Source: Deltaproteobacteria bacterium | GTDB taxonomy: Bacteria; Desulfobacterota; Binatia; Bin18 | Direction of reading: 5' to 3' | DNA length: 62,674 nucleotides | Assembly: GCA_016874775.1 (NCBI GenBank) | Contig: VGTJ01000008.1 | Location: forward strand, 1-62,674 | Shown here: piece after piece, positions 24,657 through 32,368 of the stretch | How positions within the stretch are numbered: position 1 is the stretch's first letter | How the letters are laid out: every line of letters begins with the position of its first letter | The notes under the pieces: model-generated | Seen by the model: the letters and a program-made list of their open reading frames with translations, nothing else | Told to the model about the DNA's origin: nothing | Databases searched by the model: none | Translations under genes and position numbers: made by a program

Positions 24657-25511
24657 ATGGAACTTTCACGTGAACGATTGATTCTCTTTGCTGGAGCTGG
24701 ACTGCTCGGCGGTATTGCTGGGTGGGCTATCGCTGACCCACTGGCTGGTGTTGGTAATGTCTATCAGCGTGCGGTGGTGATTGGTGCAGTGGTGGGAATC
24801 TTTGTTGGAATCTTCCTTGGGGCGATCGAAGGCCTGAGTGCTGGACACAAAAACCAGATTCAACAGGGTGTCATGCTAGGTGGTGGAGCTGGGCTCATCG
24901 GTGGTGGCCTGGGGCTGTTAATGGGAGAGCTGGCGTTTGGCGCACTCGGTGGCATGGGTGGTCGAATGCTCGGGTGGAGTATCTTTGGCATTGCCGTAGG
25001 ATTGGGCGTTGGTTGGGTTGGTCGTTCGTTTGCACGTCTTCGTAATGGCGCGATTGGTGGGTTACTCGGTGGTGCGATCGGCGGGGCAATCTATCACGTA
25101 GTGACAGCTATGTTGCCACAGACAGCTGGTCGTGGAATTGCGCTGGCACTACTCGGAGCTATGATTGGACTTGGCATTGGGCTTGTCGGTGAAATCCTCA
25201 AACGCGCGTGGCTGATGGTGGTTCGCTCCCAGAGTCGTAATGCCCGAGAGGGGAAAGAGTATCTGCTTAATAAATCGAAGACCCGTATTGGGAGAGCGGA
25301 AGAAAGCGACGTTGGTTTATTTGGTGATCAGAGTGTAGCCAATTTCCATGCAGTGGTTGAACGACAGAAAGGGAAATTCCTTCTTGCTCGTGGAGAAGGT
25401 GCCGTGCGTGTTAATCAACAGCCAGTGACGCAGCCTGTGCAACTGAAGAACGGTGATCGTGTAGAGGTCGGCGGCACGCTGTTTCTGTTTCGCGAACGTA
25501 CTGGTGCATAG
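24657..25511 (+). CDS. Glycine-rich multi-pass membrane protein with C-terminal FHA domain
   Basis: 284 residues. Residues 8-190 form about six hydrophobic glycine-rich segments (LLGGIAGWAIADPLAG, GGGAGLIGGGLGLLMG, AIGGLLGGAIGGAIYHV) with glycine-zipper spacing. Residues 200-284 form an FHA domain ending on the cytoplasmic side (KTRIGRAEESDVGLFGD, SVANFHAVVERQKG). The usual R-x-x-x-S-R-x-H core is altered to S-V-A-N-F-H, so the conserved Arg before the Ser/His part is replaced and phosphothreonine binding may be weaker. Glycine-zipper membrane segments can oligomerise into pores, but no pore function is shown. ATG at 24657 has no strong ribosome site. Lies 24 bases after the kinase gene. Confidence 0.88.
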   Translation: MELSRERLILFAGAGLLGGIAGWAIADPLAGVGNVYQRAVVIGAVVGIFVGIFLGAIEGLSAGHKNQIQQGVMLGGGAGLIGGGLGLLMGELAFGALGGMGGRMLGWSIFGIAVGLGVGWVGRSFARLRNGAIGGLLGGAIGGAIYHVVTAMLPQTAGRGIALALLGAMIGLGIGLVGEILKRAWLMVVRSQSRNAREGKEYLLNKSKTRIGRAEESDVGLFGDQSVANFHAVVERQKGKFLLARGEGAVRVNQQPVTQPVQLKNGDRVEVGGTLFLFRERTGA

Positions 25512-25532
25512 ATATAGAATTGTAGGGTGAAA

Positions 25533-27140
25533 ATGCGAATCTATCTTAAGCAAAACTCTTCACTCTTCACTCTTCACTCTTCACTGAGCAAAGACGGTCC
25601 CCGACTCCTGATTCCTATCCTCACGATTGGTTTTTTTATAGCGGTGCTTCTATTCGGAGTCACTGGTGCGAAAGCCGCCGACACCATAGTCGTATCCCTG
25701 ACGAATCCACGCCTAGAGAACTTTGCCAATGGTGGAGCAGTCGGGCTCTACTTCAGTGCGACTGATACACAGGGCCATCCCGTCGGCCAGCTCAGTCCTG
25801 AGCATGTCGAAGTGAAGGAAGATGGGCAGAAAGTCGAAGTCGTCGATTTTCGCGGAGAAGAACAGGGGAGAGCCGTTGATATTGTCGTAGTTTTCGATGT
25901 CACCGAGAGTATGCAACCGTTCATTGACGGGTTGAAAGAGGCCACCAACGACCTTGCGGATCGGTTAGGAAAAGCGAATCGAGACTATCGCTTAGGGCTC
26001 GTTACATTTGAAGATTACGTGACTCGACAAGATCCCGTCTTCACTCGGAGTGCGACGGAATTCAAAAGCTGGGTTGGTTCGCTACAGGCTGCTGGTGGTG
26101 GGGATATTCCCGAGAATTCGCTTGATGCACTGGAGGCCGCTAGTAAGTTTCCCTTTCGGCCTGACGCGCAAGCAGTGATTATTCTTATTACTGACGCACC
26201 AAATCATTTCCGCGGTGACGGGTCAGAAAAGAACAATCCATATAACCGTGAATTTACACCTCTGACGGTCGACGAATTACTTCCTGACTTGAAGAAAGCC
26301 AACATTAACGTTGTGTCTATCTCGCCTCCCCCGTTTGCTGCGCCTGATCTGCATAGCATTGCGAAAGAGACCGGGGGGCAGCATTACAATATCGTCAGCG
26401 AAGGTCGGCGATTTCCTGAATTGATCGGCGAAATCGGGCGGTCATTGGCATCGCAATATTTCCTTTCCTATGTCAGCCCACGACCAGTTGAGGATGGCAC
26501 CAAACGTAACGTTTCCCTCACCGTGACATACAAGGAAGCGGCTGGTGAGGACCGCACTGCGTATGAAGTGCGCGGTGTGGGCGGCGCACGAGTTGTGACT
26601 CCGGCAGTTCCATCTGGACGTCCAGGAGAGGTACCAACAAAGGTCCGCAGTGTGGTTGATTATAGCTGGTGGAATTTTCTCGTTCCGCTGCTTGCTGGAG
26701 TCGGGTTATTGGCGTTAGCGCGGGTGCGTTTGAGTGCGCTTCCTGCAGAGGTGATGGCGCGATTTGGTGGAAGTACATCTATCCCTGCGGCTACAAGTAG
26801 TAGTGCGCCGAGTCCAGCCGCCGTGGTTGAGAAACCCGCTCCCTATGCCCGCCTCATGCGGCAAAGCCCATTCGACGAAGTGCCGCGCGAAATTGCTTTT
26901 TCCCGTGATGAGTTCGTCATTGGTCGAGGCGAAGAATGTGATGTCATTGTCCCGCACTCGTCAATTTCCCGTGAACACGTTCGCATCAAGAAGCTCAAGC
27001 CTGGCTATGTGATCTTCGACCTCAAGAGCAAAAACGGCACGACTGTCAACGGGCGCCCGATCGTTGAGAACCTCCTCAAGGACGGAATGGCCGTCAAGAT
27101 TGGCGATATCGAATTCATCTTCCGTGCGGCGAATGTCTAA
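25533..27140 (+). CDS. Secreted VWA domain-transmembrane-FHA protein
   Basis: 535 residues. A hydrophobic signal or anchor (LLIPILTIGFFIAVLLFGV) is followed by a beta domain (HPVGQLSPEHVEVKEDGQ), a VWA domain from about 115 (DIVVVFDVTESMQPFIDGL, metal site D-V-T-E-S, later LITDAPNH), a membrane segment near 374-395 (WNFLVPLLAGVGLLALARV), and a cytoplasmic FHA domain from about 455 with intact core (VIGRGEECDVIVPHSSISRE, SKNGTTVNGRPI). It couples an outside VWA sensor to an inside phosphothreonine reader. The N-terminal n-region is encoded by an iterated CTTCACT repeat (25555-25586). GTG at 25527 is an alternative start two codons upstream. Last gene of the cluster. Confidence 0.9.
   Translation: MRIYLKQNSSLFTLHSSLSKDGPRLLIPILTIGFFIAVLLFGVTGAKAADTIVVSLTNPRLENFANGGAVGLYFSATDTQGHPVGQLSPEHVEVKEDGQKVEVVDFRGEEQGRAVDIVVVFDVTESMQPFIDGLKEATNDLADRLGKANRDYRLGLVTFEDYVTRQDPVFTRSATEFKSWVGSLQAAGGGDIPENSLDALEAASKFPFRPDAQAVIILITDAPNHFRGDGSEKNNPYNREFTPLTVDELLPDLKKANINVVSISPPPFAAPDLHSIAKETGGQHYNIVSEGRRFPELIGEIGRSLASQYFLSYVSPRPVEDGTKRNVSLTVTYKEAAGEDRTAYEVRGVGGARVVTPAVPSGRPGEVPTKVRSVVDYSWWNFLVPLLAGVGLLALARVRLSALPAEVMARFGGSTSIPAATSSSAPSPAAVVEKPAPYARLMRQSPFDEVPREIAFSRDEFVIGRGEECDVIVPHSSISREHVRIKKLKPGYVIFDLKSKNGTTVNGRPIVENLLKDGMAVKIGDIEFIFRAANV
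25555..25586. repeat. Iterated-word element inside a start region, dialect CTTCACT
   Basis: Four tandem copies of CTTCACT (period seven bases) at codons 8-18 of the VWA-FHA gene, encoding SLFTLHSSL. Single-armed: no complementary arm nearby. Confidence 0.75.
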
Positions 27141-27187
27141 GCTATTCAAGGGCCGCTCAGAGTAACGAGCCAGGCTTGAGAGGTGCT

Positions 27188-28405
27188 TTAAGTCAACACA
27201 TCCTGCGCTTTGAATGCTGCAACTTGTTCTGTACTGTAACCCAGAATATCGCGTAATACATACTCTGTATCTTCCCCAAGCAAAGGCGCGGGTTTACGCA
27301 CTGACAGTGATGTCTGTGACAGTTGCCAGGGAATGCCAACGTGTTGTTTCTTGCCGACCTCAGGATGGTCGGGATAGGTGAAGATTGGTCGGCTGTTGAG
27401 GTGCGGATCGGTTGAGAGATCCTTGTTGCTCATGACTGGTGCTGAGGGAATACCTGCCGCTTGTAGCTGTGTGGTTGCGTCTTCGGGCGAGCGTTGCTCG
27501 GTCCATGTGGTGATAATGGCGTCAAGTTCTTCTTCATGCTGTTTGCGCGCTTGCAGTGAAGAAAAGCGTGGACCATTTGCTAATGCGGGTTGACCAATCG
27601 CGGTACAGAATTTTTGCCATTCGGCTTCGTTGCGAACCGCAAGACTGACCCAGCGATCTTTCCCAGCGCTGCGATACACTGCGTGTGGCGACATGTGGAG
27701 ATCATGGTTACCATCACGCTCTTCTTGGCCGCCGTTCATGCTGTAATCGAGCAGCCCTTCGGCAACCATTGCGGTTGAGGTCTCCCATTGTGATAGATCG
27801 ATATACTGCCCTTTGCCAGTACGAGCGCGGTACATCAGTGCGCACATGACTGCGAACGCACCGTGCAATCCACCATTGGGATCGCCATAGGAGATACCGA
27901 CGTGCATGGGGCGCCAGCCTTTATAGCCAGTAAGTGAGGCTAAGCCACTCATTGGAACCTGAGCTGGCCCGTATGAGATGTACTCTTTTTCTGGTCCAGT
28001 GGTGCCATAGCCAGAGAGCGAGATCATGATGATCTTGGGATTAATTTGCTTCAGCGTCTCATAGCCCAATCCCATACGGTCCATTACGCCACCGGCAAAG
28101 TTTTCCGTGACGATATCACTTTTGGCGACTAACTGTTTAGCAAGTTCGAGCGCTTCTGATTTCTTCAGGTTGAGCGACAGTGACCGCTTGCCTTGGTTGT
28201 ACTGATTAAAGTAGCCGCTGCTATTCACGCCGGTTGATTGGCCATTGGGCCACGGTGGGATCAGCCGAGTGATGCATGGGCGCGTTGACGTTTCCACGCG
28301 AATCACTTCAGCGCCAAGATGAGCAAGCTGGAGCGTGCAAAACGGCCCAGCCCATACCCAGGTGAAGTCGGCGACGCGAATACCCTCTAATGGAAGACGG
28401 GCCAT
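27188..28405 (-). CDS. CaiB/BaiF family (class III) CoA-transferase
   Basis: 405 residues. Class III CoA-transferases move CoA between acyl-CoA and a free acid through an active-site Asp. Seen here: RVADFTWVWAGPFCTLQLAH, GAEVIRVETSTRPC, NLKKSEALELAK, GYGTTGPEKEYISYGPA, and the PAPLLGEDTEYVL end block. The active-site Asp region corresponds to KSDIVTENFAGG and the following segment. AGGAGA precedes the ATG at 28405. It pairs with a second, different CoA-transferase upstream on the same strand, separated by a repeat, so the two may act as a heteromer or on related acids. Substrate unknown. Convergent with the VWA-FHA gene, and near a short-chain fatty acid transporter. Confidence 0.93.
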   Translation of the reverse strand: MARLPLEGIRVADFTWVWAGPFCTLQLAHLGAEVIRVETSTRPCITRLIPPWPNGQSTGVNSSGYFNQYNQGKRSLSLNLKKSEALELAKQLVAKSDIVTENFAGGVMDRMGLGYETLKQINPKIIMISLSGYGTTGPEKEYISYGPAQVPMSGLASLTGYKGWRPMHVGISYGDPNGGLHGAFAVMCALMYRARTGKGQYIDLSQWETSTAMVAEGLLDYSMNGGQEERDGNHDLHMSPHAVYRSAGKDRWVSLAVRNEAEWQKFCTAIGQPALANGPRFSSLQARKQHEEELDAIITTWTEQRSPEDATTQLQAAGIPSAPVMSNKDLSTDPHLNSRPIFTYPDHPEVGKKQHVGIPWQLSQTSLSVRKPAPLLGEDTEYVLRDILGYSTEQVAAFKAQDVLT

Positions 28406-28423
28406 GTGGTTTCTCCTATGATT

Positions 28424-28517
28424 CATTGCGGATTGGCGATTGCGGATTGCGGAATGGAAAAGGTTAAGAAATTTTTCTTTCGATAATCCGCATTCCGCAA
28501 TCTACACTCCGCAATTA
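28424..28517. repeat. Iterated-word hairpin, dialect TTGCGGATTGCGG
   Basis: Left arm (28424-28456): ATTGCGGATTGGCGATTGCG then GATTGCGGAATGG. Right arm (28485-28516): AATCCGCATTCCGCAATC then TACACTCCGCAATT. The core is about 28 bases and T-rich. It fills the gap between the two CoA-transferase genes and overlaps the stop codon of the upstream one. The same words form the cytochrome start at 16763. Confidence 0.83.
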
Positions 28518-29720
28518 GATGATTCTTTGTTGTTTCAACTGCCCAATCTCAGCTTGTGACAATCCCAGCTTGCCGTAGACTTCGTCATTATGTTGCCCGA
28601 GCAACGGTGCTGGGCGACGAATCTCCCACGGGCTTTCTGAGAATTTGTACAACGCTCCGGGATATTGCAGTGGGCCAGTAGTTGGATGATCGATCGTCGC
28701 GAAAAAGCCGCGTGATTTCAGATGTTCATTGTTAAAGAGATCCCCCATAGTCGATACGGGAGCAATAGGGACACGGCGCGACTGACATTTGTGGTAGAGG
28801 TCCATCACTGATTGATCTTTGATCCAATCCTGCAGCATCGGACCGAGCACATCCCAGTTTGCTGCACGACTGAAACGATCAGCGAAGATTTCTTCGCCCG
28901 CCCATTCAGGATTGTCCATGACGCTGACGAAGTTCTTCCACTGATGTTCCTCAACACAACACAAAAAGATCCAGCCATCTTTGCATTCGAGAAATTCGAG
29001 CGGCTGAATCGGTTTTTGTCCGAGGCGAGAAGAGGGCAGGTTCATGTAGGGCCAAAACTCAAAGGTTAATTCAAGAATTGCCAGTAAGCTTTCTTGAATC
29101 GAGACCTCGACATGCTGACCTTCCCCGGTACTGAGGCGAGAGAACAACGCACCTAACGAGGCAATGGCAGCATTAACACCGCCTTGATAACCTGCCTGTT
29201 GGCCAAAGGTGCGGAGCGGTGGCATTTCGTCGGTGCCAGGGCCTCCACCGTTGAGATGCGTGATGCCGCCTGCACTCCAGGTTGTGAGGTCGGTTGCCTG
29301 ATAATCACGATGTGGGCCACTGAGGCCAAACGGTGCAATGGTTGTCATGACCAGAGACGGCTTCACTTTCTCGATCCGTGCGTAATCGAGTCCTACGTCA
29401 GCCATTTCTGTTGGGTGATAGTTATGAATAAGCAAGTCTGCATCTTTCAGCAGACGGTGGAAAATATCTTGCCCCTGGCTCTGTTTGAGATCTAAGGTCA
29501 CCCCTTGTTTGTTGGTATTTAGATAGAGAAACAACCCGCTCTTTTCTGGATGTGGGATGTGGCCAGGGTAGGGGCCGCGTTGCCGCGCAAGGTCGCCTGA
29601 TGGTTCTTCGATCTTGATCACTTCAGCGCCCATATCAGCCATCAATTTTGCCGCGTAGGCTGCAGAAACCAGGTAGCCACATTCAATAATGCGAACACCC
29701 TCAAGGGCACGCTCTGCCAT
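28515..29720 (-). CDS. CaiB/BaiF family (class III) CoA-transferase
   Basis: 401 residues, clearly homologous to its neighbour but only distantly so. Motifs: VRIIECGYLVSAAYAAKLMA, DMGAEVIKIEEPSGD, the nucleotide/CoA pocket region DLKQSQGQDIFHRLL, SGPHRDYQATDLTTWSAGG, and RRPAPLLGQHNDEVYG at the end. TGGAGG lies five bases before the ATG at 29720; the frame is open 12 codons further without support. The upstream region is packed with two repeats and the divergent atoE-like gene. Likely cotranscribed with the second CoA-transferase. Acid substrate not determinable; the adjacent fatty-acid transporter suggests a role in organic acid activation. Confidence 0.93.
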   Translation of the reverse strand: MAERALEGVRIIECGYLVSAAYAAKLMADMGAEVIKIEEPSGDLARQRGPYPGHIPHPEKSGLFLYLNTNKQGVTLDLKQSQGQDIFHRLLKDADLLIHNYHPTEMADVGLDYARIEKVKPSLVMTTIAPFGLSGPHRDYQATDLTTWSAGGITHLNGGGPGTDEMPPLRTFGQQAGYQGGVNAAIASLGALFSRLSTGEGQHVEVSIQESLLAILELTFEFWPYMNLPSSRLGQKPIQPLEFLECKDGWIFLCCVEEHQWKNFVSVMDNPEWAGEEIFADRFSRAANWDVLGPMLQDWIKDQSVMDLYHKCQSRRVPIAPVSTMGDLFNNEHLKSRGFFATIDHPTTGPLQYPGALYKFSESPWEIRRPAPLLGQHNDEVYGKLGLSQAEIGQLKQQRII

Positions 29721-29809
29721 GACGTCCTCCACAGATGCGTCTACCGTGCGTGTCATTGCGTGAGGTAGACGAAGTCGATATTGGAAACCGGTTTAGCAGC
29801 CTCGTTTTC

Positions 29810-29846
29810 TGGGGTCTAGGGTCTGGGGGTTGGGGGGCTGGGGGAG
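29810..29846. repeat. Iterated-word element, dialect GGGTCTAGG/GGGGTTGGGG
   Basis: G-rich words GGGGTCTAGGGTCTGGGGG and TTGGGGGGCTGGGGGAGG, with no complementary arm close by. Same dialect as the right arm at 61556 (there in complement) and the element at 9181. G-runs could also form a quadruplex. Confidence 0.65.
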
Positions 29847-29855
29847 GATAGGAAA

Positions 29856-29930
29856 AGTAGTCAGTAGTTAGCATTCAGTAGTCAGTAGCGAAAAAACGCT
29901 TTTCCCCATGCTGACTACTGGCTACTAAAG
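29856..29930. repeat. Iterated-word hairpin, dialect GTAGTCAGTAG
   Basis: Left arm (29857-29888): TAGTCAGTAGTTAGCATTC then AGTAGTCAGTAG. Right arm (29909-29928): ATGCTGACTACTGGCTACT. The core AGCGAAAAAACGCTTTT can fold by itself. Lies 30 bases before the atoE-like gene. The left-arm sequence recurs almost exactly at 62474. Confidence 0.82.
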
Positions 29931-29960
29931 AAGTTAGTTGCTGAATTCGGGAGTAAACGC

Positions 29961-31331
29961 ATGGGCATTCTTGCTCGCTTAGGATTAGCAATTACCCGGT
30001 GGACTGAACGTTGGGTGCCAGATTCATGGGTCATTGCCGTGATGCTGACCCTGGTTGTAGCGGCTTTAGCAATCGTCGTTGGTGGTGCTACTCCCGCGAG
30101 TGCGTTGGAAGCCTGGGGAAAAGGGCTGTGGGCGCTGCTTACATTAGCGATGCAGTTTACCTTGATGATGGTGGTGTCGTATGCCTGCGCAGTTTCACCA
30201 CCAGTGAAGAAATTGTTTGAATGGATGGCCTCGCGACCTGATCCAGAGCATCCACGTCAGGCAATTCTCCTGATGGGGCTATTTTCGACCGTGACCGCGT
30301 GGCTCAATTGGGCGTTTAGTCTGGTGGTATGTGCTGCGTTTCTACCCTTCCTTGTGCGGGCGAATCCACGGGCTGATTTTCGCCTATTGGTGACATGTGC
30401 CTATCTCGGACTCGGTACGATCTGGCACACCGGACTCTCAGGCTCGGCACCGCTGATTATCGCTACACCTGATAACTTTCTTATTAAATCAGGAGTTCTT
30501 CATGAACTGGTTCCAACCTCCCAGACCATGTTTAGTACATTCAATTTGGCTTATGCTTTGGTTGCAGGACTCATTGGCTTGGTTTTTGTTGCCCTCCTGG
30601 TTCCCTCTGCAGAGCAGACTCTCACCGTCTCCGAAGAACAGACCGCGCGGTTAATGGCGACGAATACCGTAAAGACGAGACCAACTGAGATGATCCCAGC
30701 AGAGCGGCTAGAGTGGTGGCCTGGGTGGTCACTGATTGTAGGGGTCGCGATGCTCGGTGTTTTTGCGCTTCAAGTACAGAAGGTTGGACTTGGACAAGCC
30801 TGGACAATCGACAACTATAACTTGTTGCTGCTCGCGTTGGGATTATTGCTACACTGGTATCCCAAGTCGTTCCTCTCGGCTTGTGAAGAAGGCATTAAAA
30901 ATACCTGGGGAATTGTGGTTCAATATCCACTTTATGCCGGAATCTTTGGTTTGATGTCGTACACCGACTTAGGAAAAGTGCTTACCCATTTCTTCATTCA
31001 AGCAAGTTCGCCGCGGCTGTTTCCCGTTGTGGTCTATCTCTATTCAGCGGTGCTGAATTACTTCATTCCTTCGGGCGGGTCGAAGTGGATTGTCGAAGCG
31101 TCGTATCTGATCCCTGCTGGACAAGCGCTTGGTGTGTCGATTCCGACTGTCACTCTGAGTTATGCCTACGGCGATATGACCACAAACCTCATTCAGCCAT
31201 TTTGGGCAATTCCGATTCTTGCCGTCGCTGGTTTGCGTTTTGGCGATATTATGGGCTACTGCTTTATCCTGACCGGGTTGCTGCTTGTGTTTAATATCTT
31301 TGCGTTGCTGCTGATTCCGTTGCAGCTCTAA
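29961..31331 (+). CDS. atoE: Short-chain fatty acid transporter (AtoE family)
   Basis: 456 residues with about twelve hydrophobic segments and the family landmarks WTERWVPDSWVIAVMLT, GLGTIWHTGLSGSAPLI, NYFIPSGGSKWIVEASYLI and YGDMTTNLIQPFWAIPIL. AtoE proteins take up acetoacetate or short-chain fatty acids such as butyrate across the inner membrane. The neighbouring CoA-transferase genes are divergent, which fits uptake followed by CoA activation, although AtoDA-type transferases (class I) are absent. The ATG at 29961 follows TTCGGGAGTAAACGC, where GGGAG is a fair ribosome site. Confidence 0.94.
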   Translation: MGILARLGLAITRWTERWVPDSWVIAVMLTLVVAALAIVVGGATPASALEAWGKGLWALLTLAMQFTLMMVVSYACAVSPPVKKLFEWMASRPDPEHPRQAILLMGLFSTVTAWLNWAFSLVVCAAFLPFLVRANPRADFRLLVTCAYLGLGTIWHTGLSGSAPLIIATPDNFLIKSGVLHELVPTSQTMFSTFNLAYALVAGLIGLVFVALLVPSAEQTLTVSEEQTARLMATNTVKTRPTEMIPAERLEWWPGWSLIVGVAMLGVFALQVQKVGLGQAWTIDNYNLLLLALGLLLHWYPKSFLSACEEGIKNTWGIVVQYPLYAGIFGLMSYTDLGKVLTHFFIQASSPRLFPVVVYLYSAVLNYFIPSGGSKWIVEASYLIPAGQALGVSIPTVTLSYAYGDMTTNLIQPFWAIPILAVAGLRFGDIMGYCFILTGLLLVFNIFALLLIPLQL

Positions 31332-31337
31332 AAGTGT

Positions 31338-31389
31338 AGGGTGAGTCACCCCTAAAAACGGCAGCGTCGTCCTGTCCGCCTGCTGCCGG
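31338..31389 (+). terminator. Possible terminator hairpins after atoE
   Basis: Two inverted repeats: TAGGGTGAGTCACCCCTA (31338-31355, nearly palindromic) and CGGCAGC (31360-31366) with GCTGCCG (31383-31389). No clear T-tract, so function is uncertain. Confidence 0.35.
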
Positions 31390-31484
31390 TTTGCTATTCT
31401 CTGCCTCCATACGCTATCACTTCGCTCAGTGTGAGTTAGACCTGCGTCTCCATTAGCTGAAGTCGGAGTTTTCTCGTTGAACGT

Positions 31485-31766
31485 ATGTATCCCCGTATCT
31501 TGCAACGGATTCAGACGTTGGTGCGGCAGGGAGACTATGTCCTGTCTGTTCATGTCGAGAACGAATTGGCTAACGATGGCTTTACCGAGCAAGACCTTGA
31601 AACCGCAATCTTCAACGGAAGTATCGTGCGAAGGGCAAGAGATGCTATTAGTCGCCCCAAATATATTGTTGAGGGAACAGCTTTGGACGGACGCGGCTTG
31701 ACGGCAGTGGTGCAACCATTTTAGACGCGTCAGCTTGTTGTTATGGTGACAGTCTATGAAACCTAA
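31485..31766 (+). pseudogene. DUF4258 protein interrupted by an amber codon near its end
   Basis: Reads MYPRILQRIQTLVRQGDYVL, then SVHVENELANDGFTEQDLE and SRPKYIVEGTALDGRGLTAV, typical of DUF4258, a family of small proteins often encoded beside zinc-finger antitoxins and suspected to be toxins. A TAG at 31722-31724 stops it after VVQPF. In the same frame the sequence continues TRQLVVMVTVYET to TAA at 31764-31766, which matches the expected last strand (L-V-V-I-T-V-Y-E). The full frame overlaps the antitoxin start at 31756 by 11 bases, the normal arrangement. So either one nonsense mutation has cut the last strand, or the codon is read through. Confidence 0.82.
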
Positions 31767-32031
31767 AAAAGAAATAGACATGACTGGTGAAGTCTGTGTT
31801 CGGTGCTGTACCGGACAGCTGGAAGCGGTCTGTGAGCGCGAATACTTTCGGCATGGTCAGGCACTTGTGATTATTGAGGATGTCCCTGCTTGGGTGTGTC
31901 ACAAATGTGGGGAGCGTTATCACCACGCTCACGTCTACAAGAGGATGCGGCAAATCGCCGCGCAGAGCGATCAGATTACCGAACATGTTCGCGTTCCGGT
32001 GGCGCACTACCAGGAAGAGGGAACTGCATAG
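31756..32031 (+). CDS. YgiT-type zinc finger protein, putative antitoxin
   Basis: 91 residues with two Cys-x-x-Cys knuckles (CVRCCTG and CHKCGERY) around LVIIEDVPAWVCHKCGERYH, the N-terminal zinc domain of YgiT/MqsA-like antitoxins. The C-terminal helix (MRQIAAQSDQITEHVRVPVA) is short and there is no full DNA-binding Xre domain. It is the usual downstream partner of DUF4258 genes, and its ATG lies inside the read-through end of that gene. The toxin partner carries a nonsense codon, so the module may be inactive. Confidence 0.88.
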   Translation: MKPKKEIDMTGEVCVRCCTGQLEAVCEREYFRHGQALVIIEDVPAWVCHKCGERYHHAHVYKRMRQIAAQSDQITEHVRVPVAHYQEEGTA

Positions 32032-32066
32032 GCGACAAGATTCCCGTAGAAAAAAGGAGGGGACTA

Positions 32067-32272
32067 ATGTCCGACGAGCCGAGCGCAGTGGGGATGGAAC
32101 GCAAACTGGCGGCGATCTTTAGTACCGATGTCGCGGGCTACAGCCGCCTCATGGGCGATGATGAAGAAGCCACCATCCGCACGCTCACCGCGTATCGCAT
32201 AGTCATCTCTTCATTGATCCCGCAGTGTTAGATCGGCAGATTGCAGCGTTGCGCAGGGCAGGGCTCAAATAA
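32067..32272 (+). pseudogene. Adenylate cyclase remnant with internal deletion
   Basis: The first 35 codons read ERKLAAIFSTDVAGYSRLMG then DDEEATIRTLTAYR, the start of class III adenylate/guanylate cyclase domains fused to TPR repeats. Directly after this, in the +1 frame, comes FIDPAVLDRQIAALRRAGLK and a TAA at 32270-32272, which is the usual C-terminus of the same kind of protein. The whole middle (rest of the cyclase and the TPR part, normally over 1 kb) is missing, leaving a 206-base scar with a frameshift. AAAAAGGAGGGG precedes the ATG at 32067. Nonfunctional. Confidence 0.8.
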
Positions 32273-32356
32273 TTAAAAATGAAAAATCAAAAATGAAGAA
32301 TGGGAGGAGAGGCTATAGGCTTGAGGATACAGGCTGTAGGGGAAGACGGAAAAAGT
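32271..32356. repeat. Compound iterated-word element, two dialects in tandem
   Basis: ATTAAAAATGAAAAATC and AAAAATGAAGAATGGGAGG (dialect of 5651 and 53174) run straight into GGCTATAGGCTTGAGG and ATACAGGCTGTAGGGG (dialect of 4921). Neither part has its complementary arm here. Confidence 0.72.
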
Positions 32357-32368
32357 AAACCCTTCGAT

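Noticed and set aside
25555-25586. CRISPR-like or minisatellite array
   Set aside because: Only four seven-base units without spacers; it belongs to the iterated-word elements.
98-31724. Recoding of TAG or TAA (stops inside the transposase, OLD and DUF4258 genes)
   Set aside because: TAG ends many intact genes here (20400, 22115, 56832, 61439), and both TAG and TAA occur among the internal stops, so separate nonsense mutations in accessory genes explain them better.
31044-31781. Minus-strand frame of 245 codons
   Set aside because: Antisense to atoE and the DUF4258 gene, with no recognisable domain.
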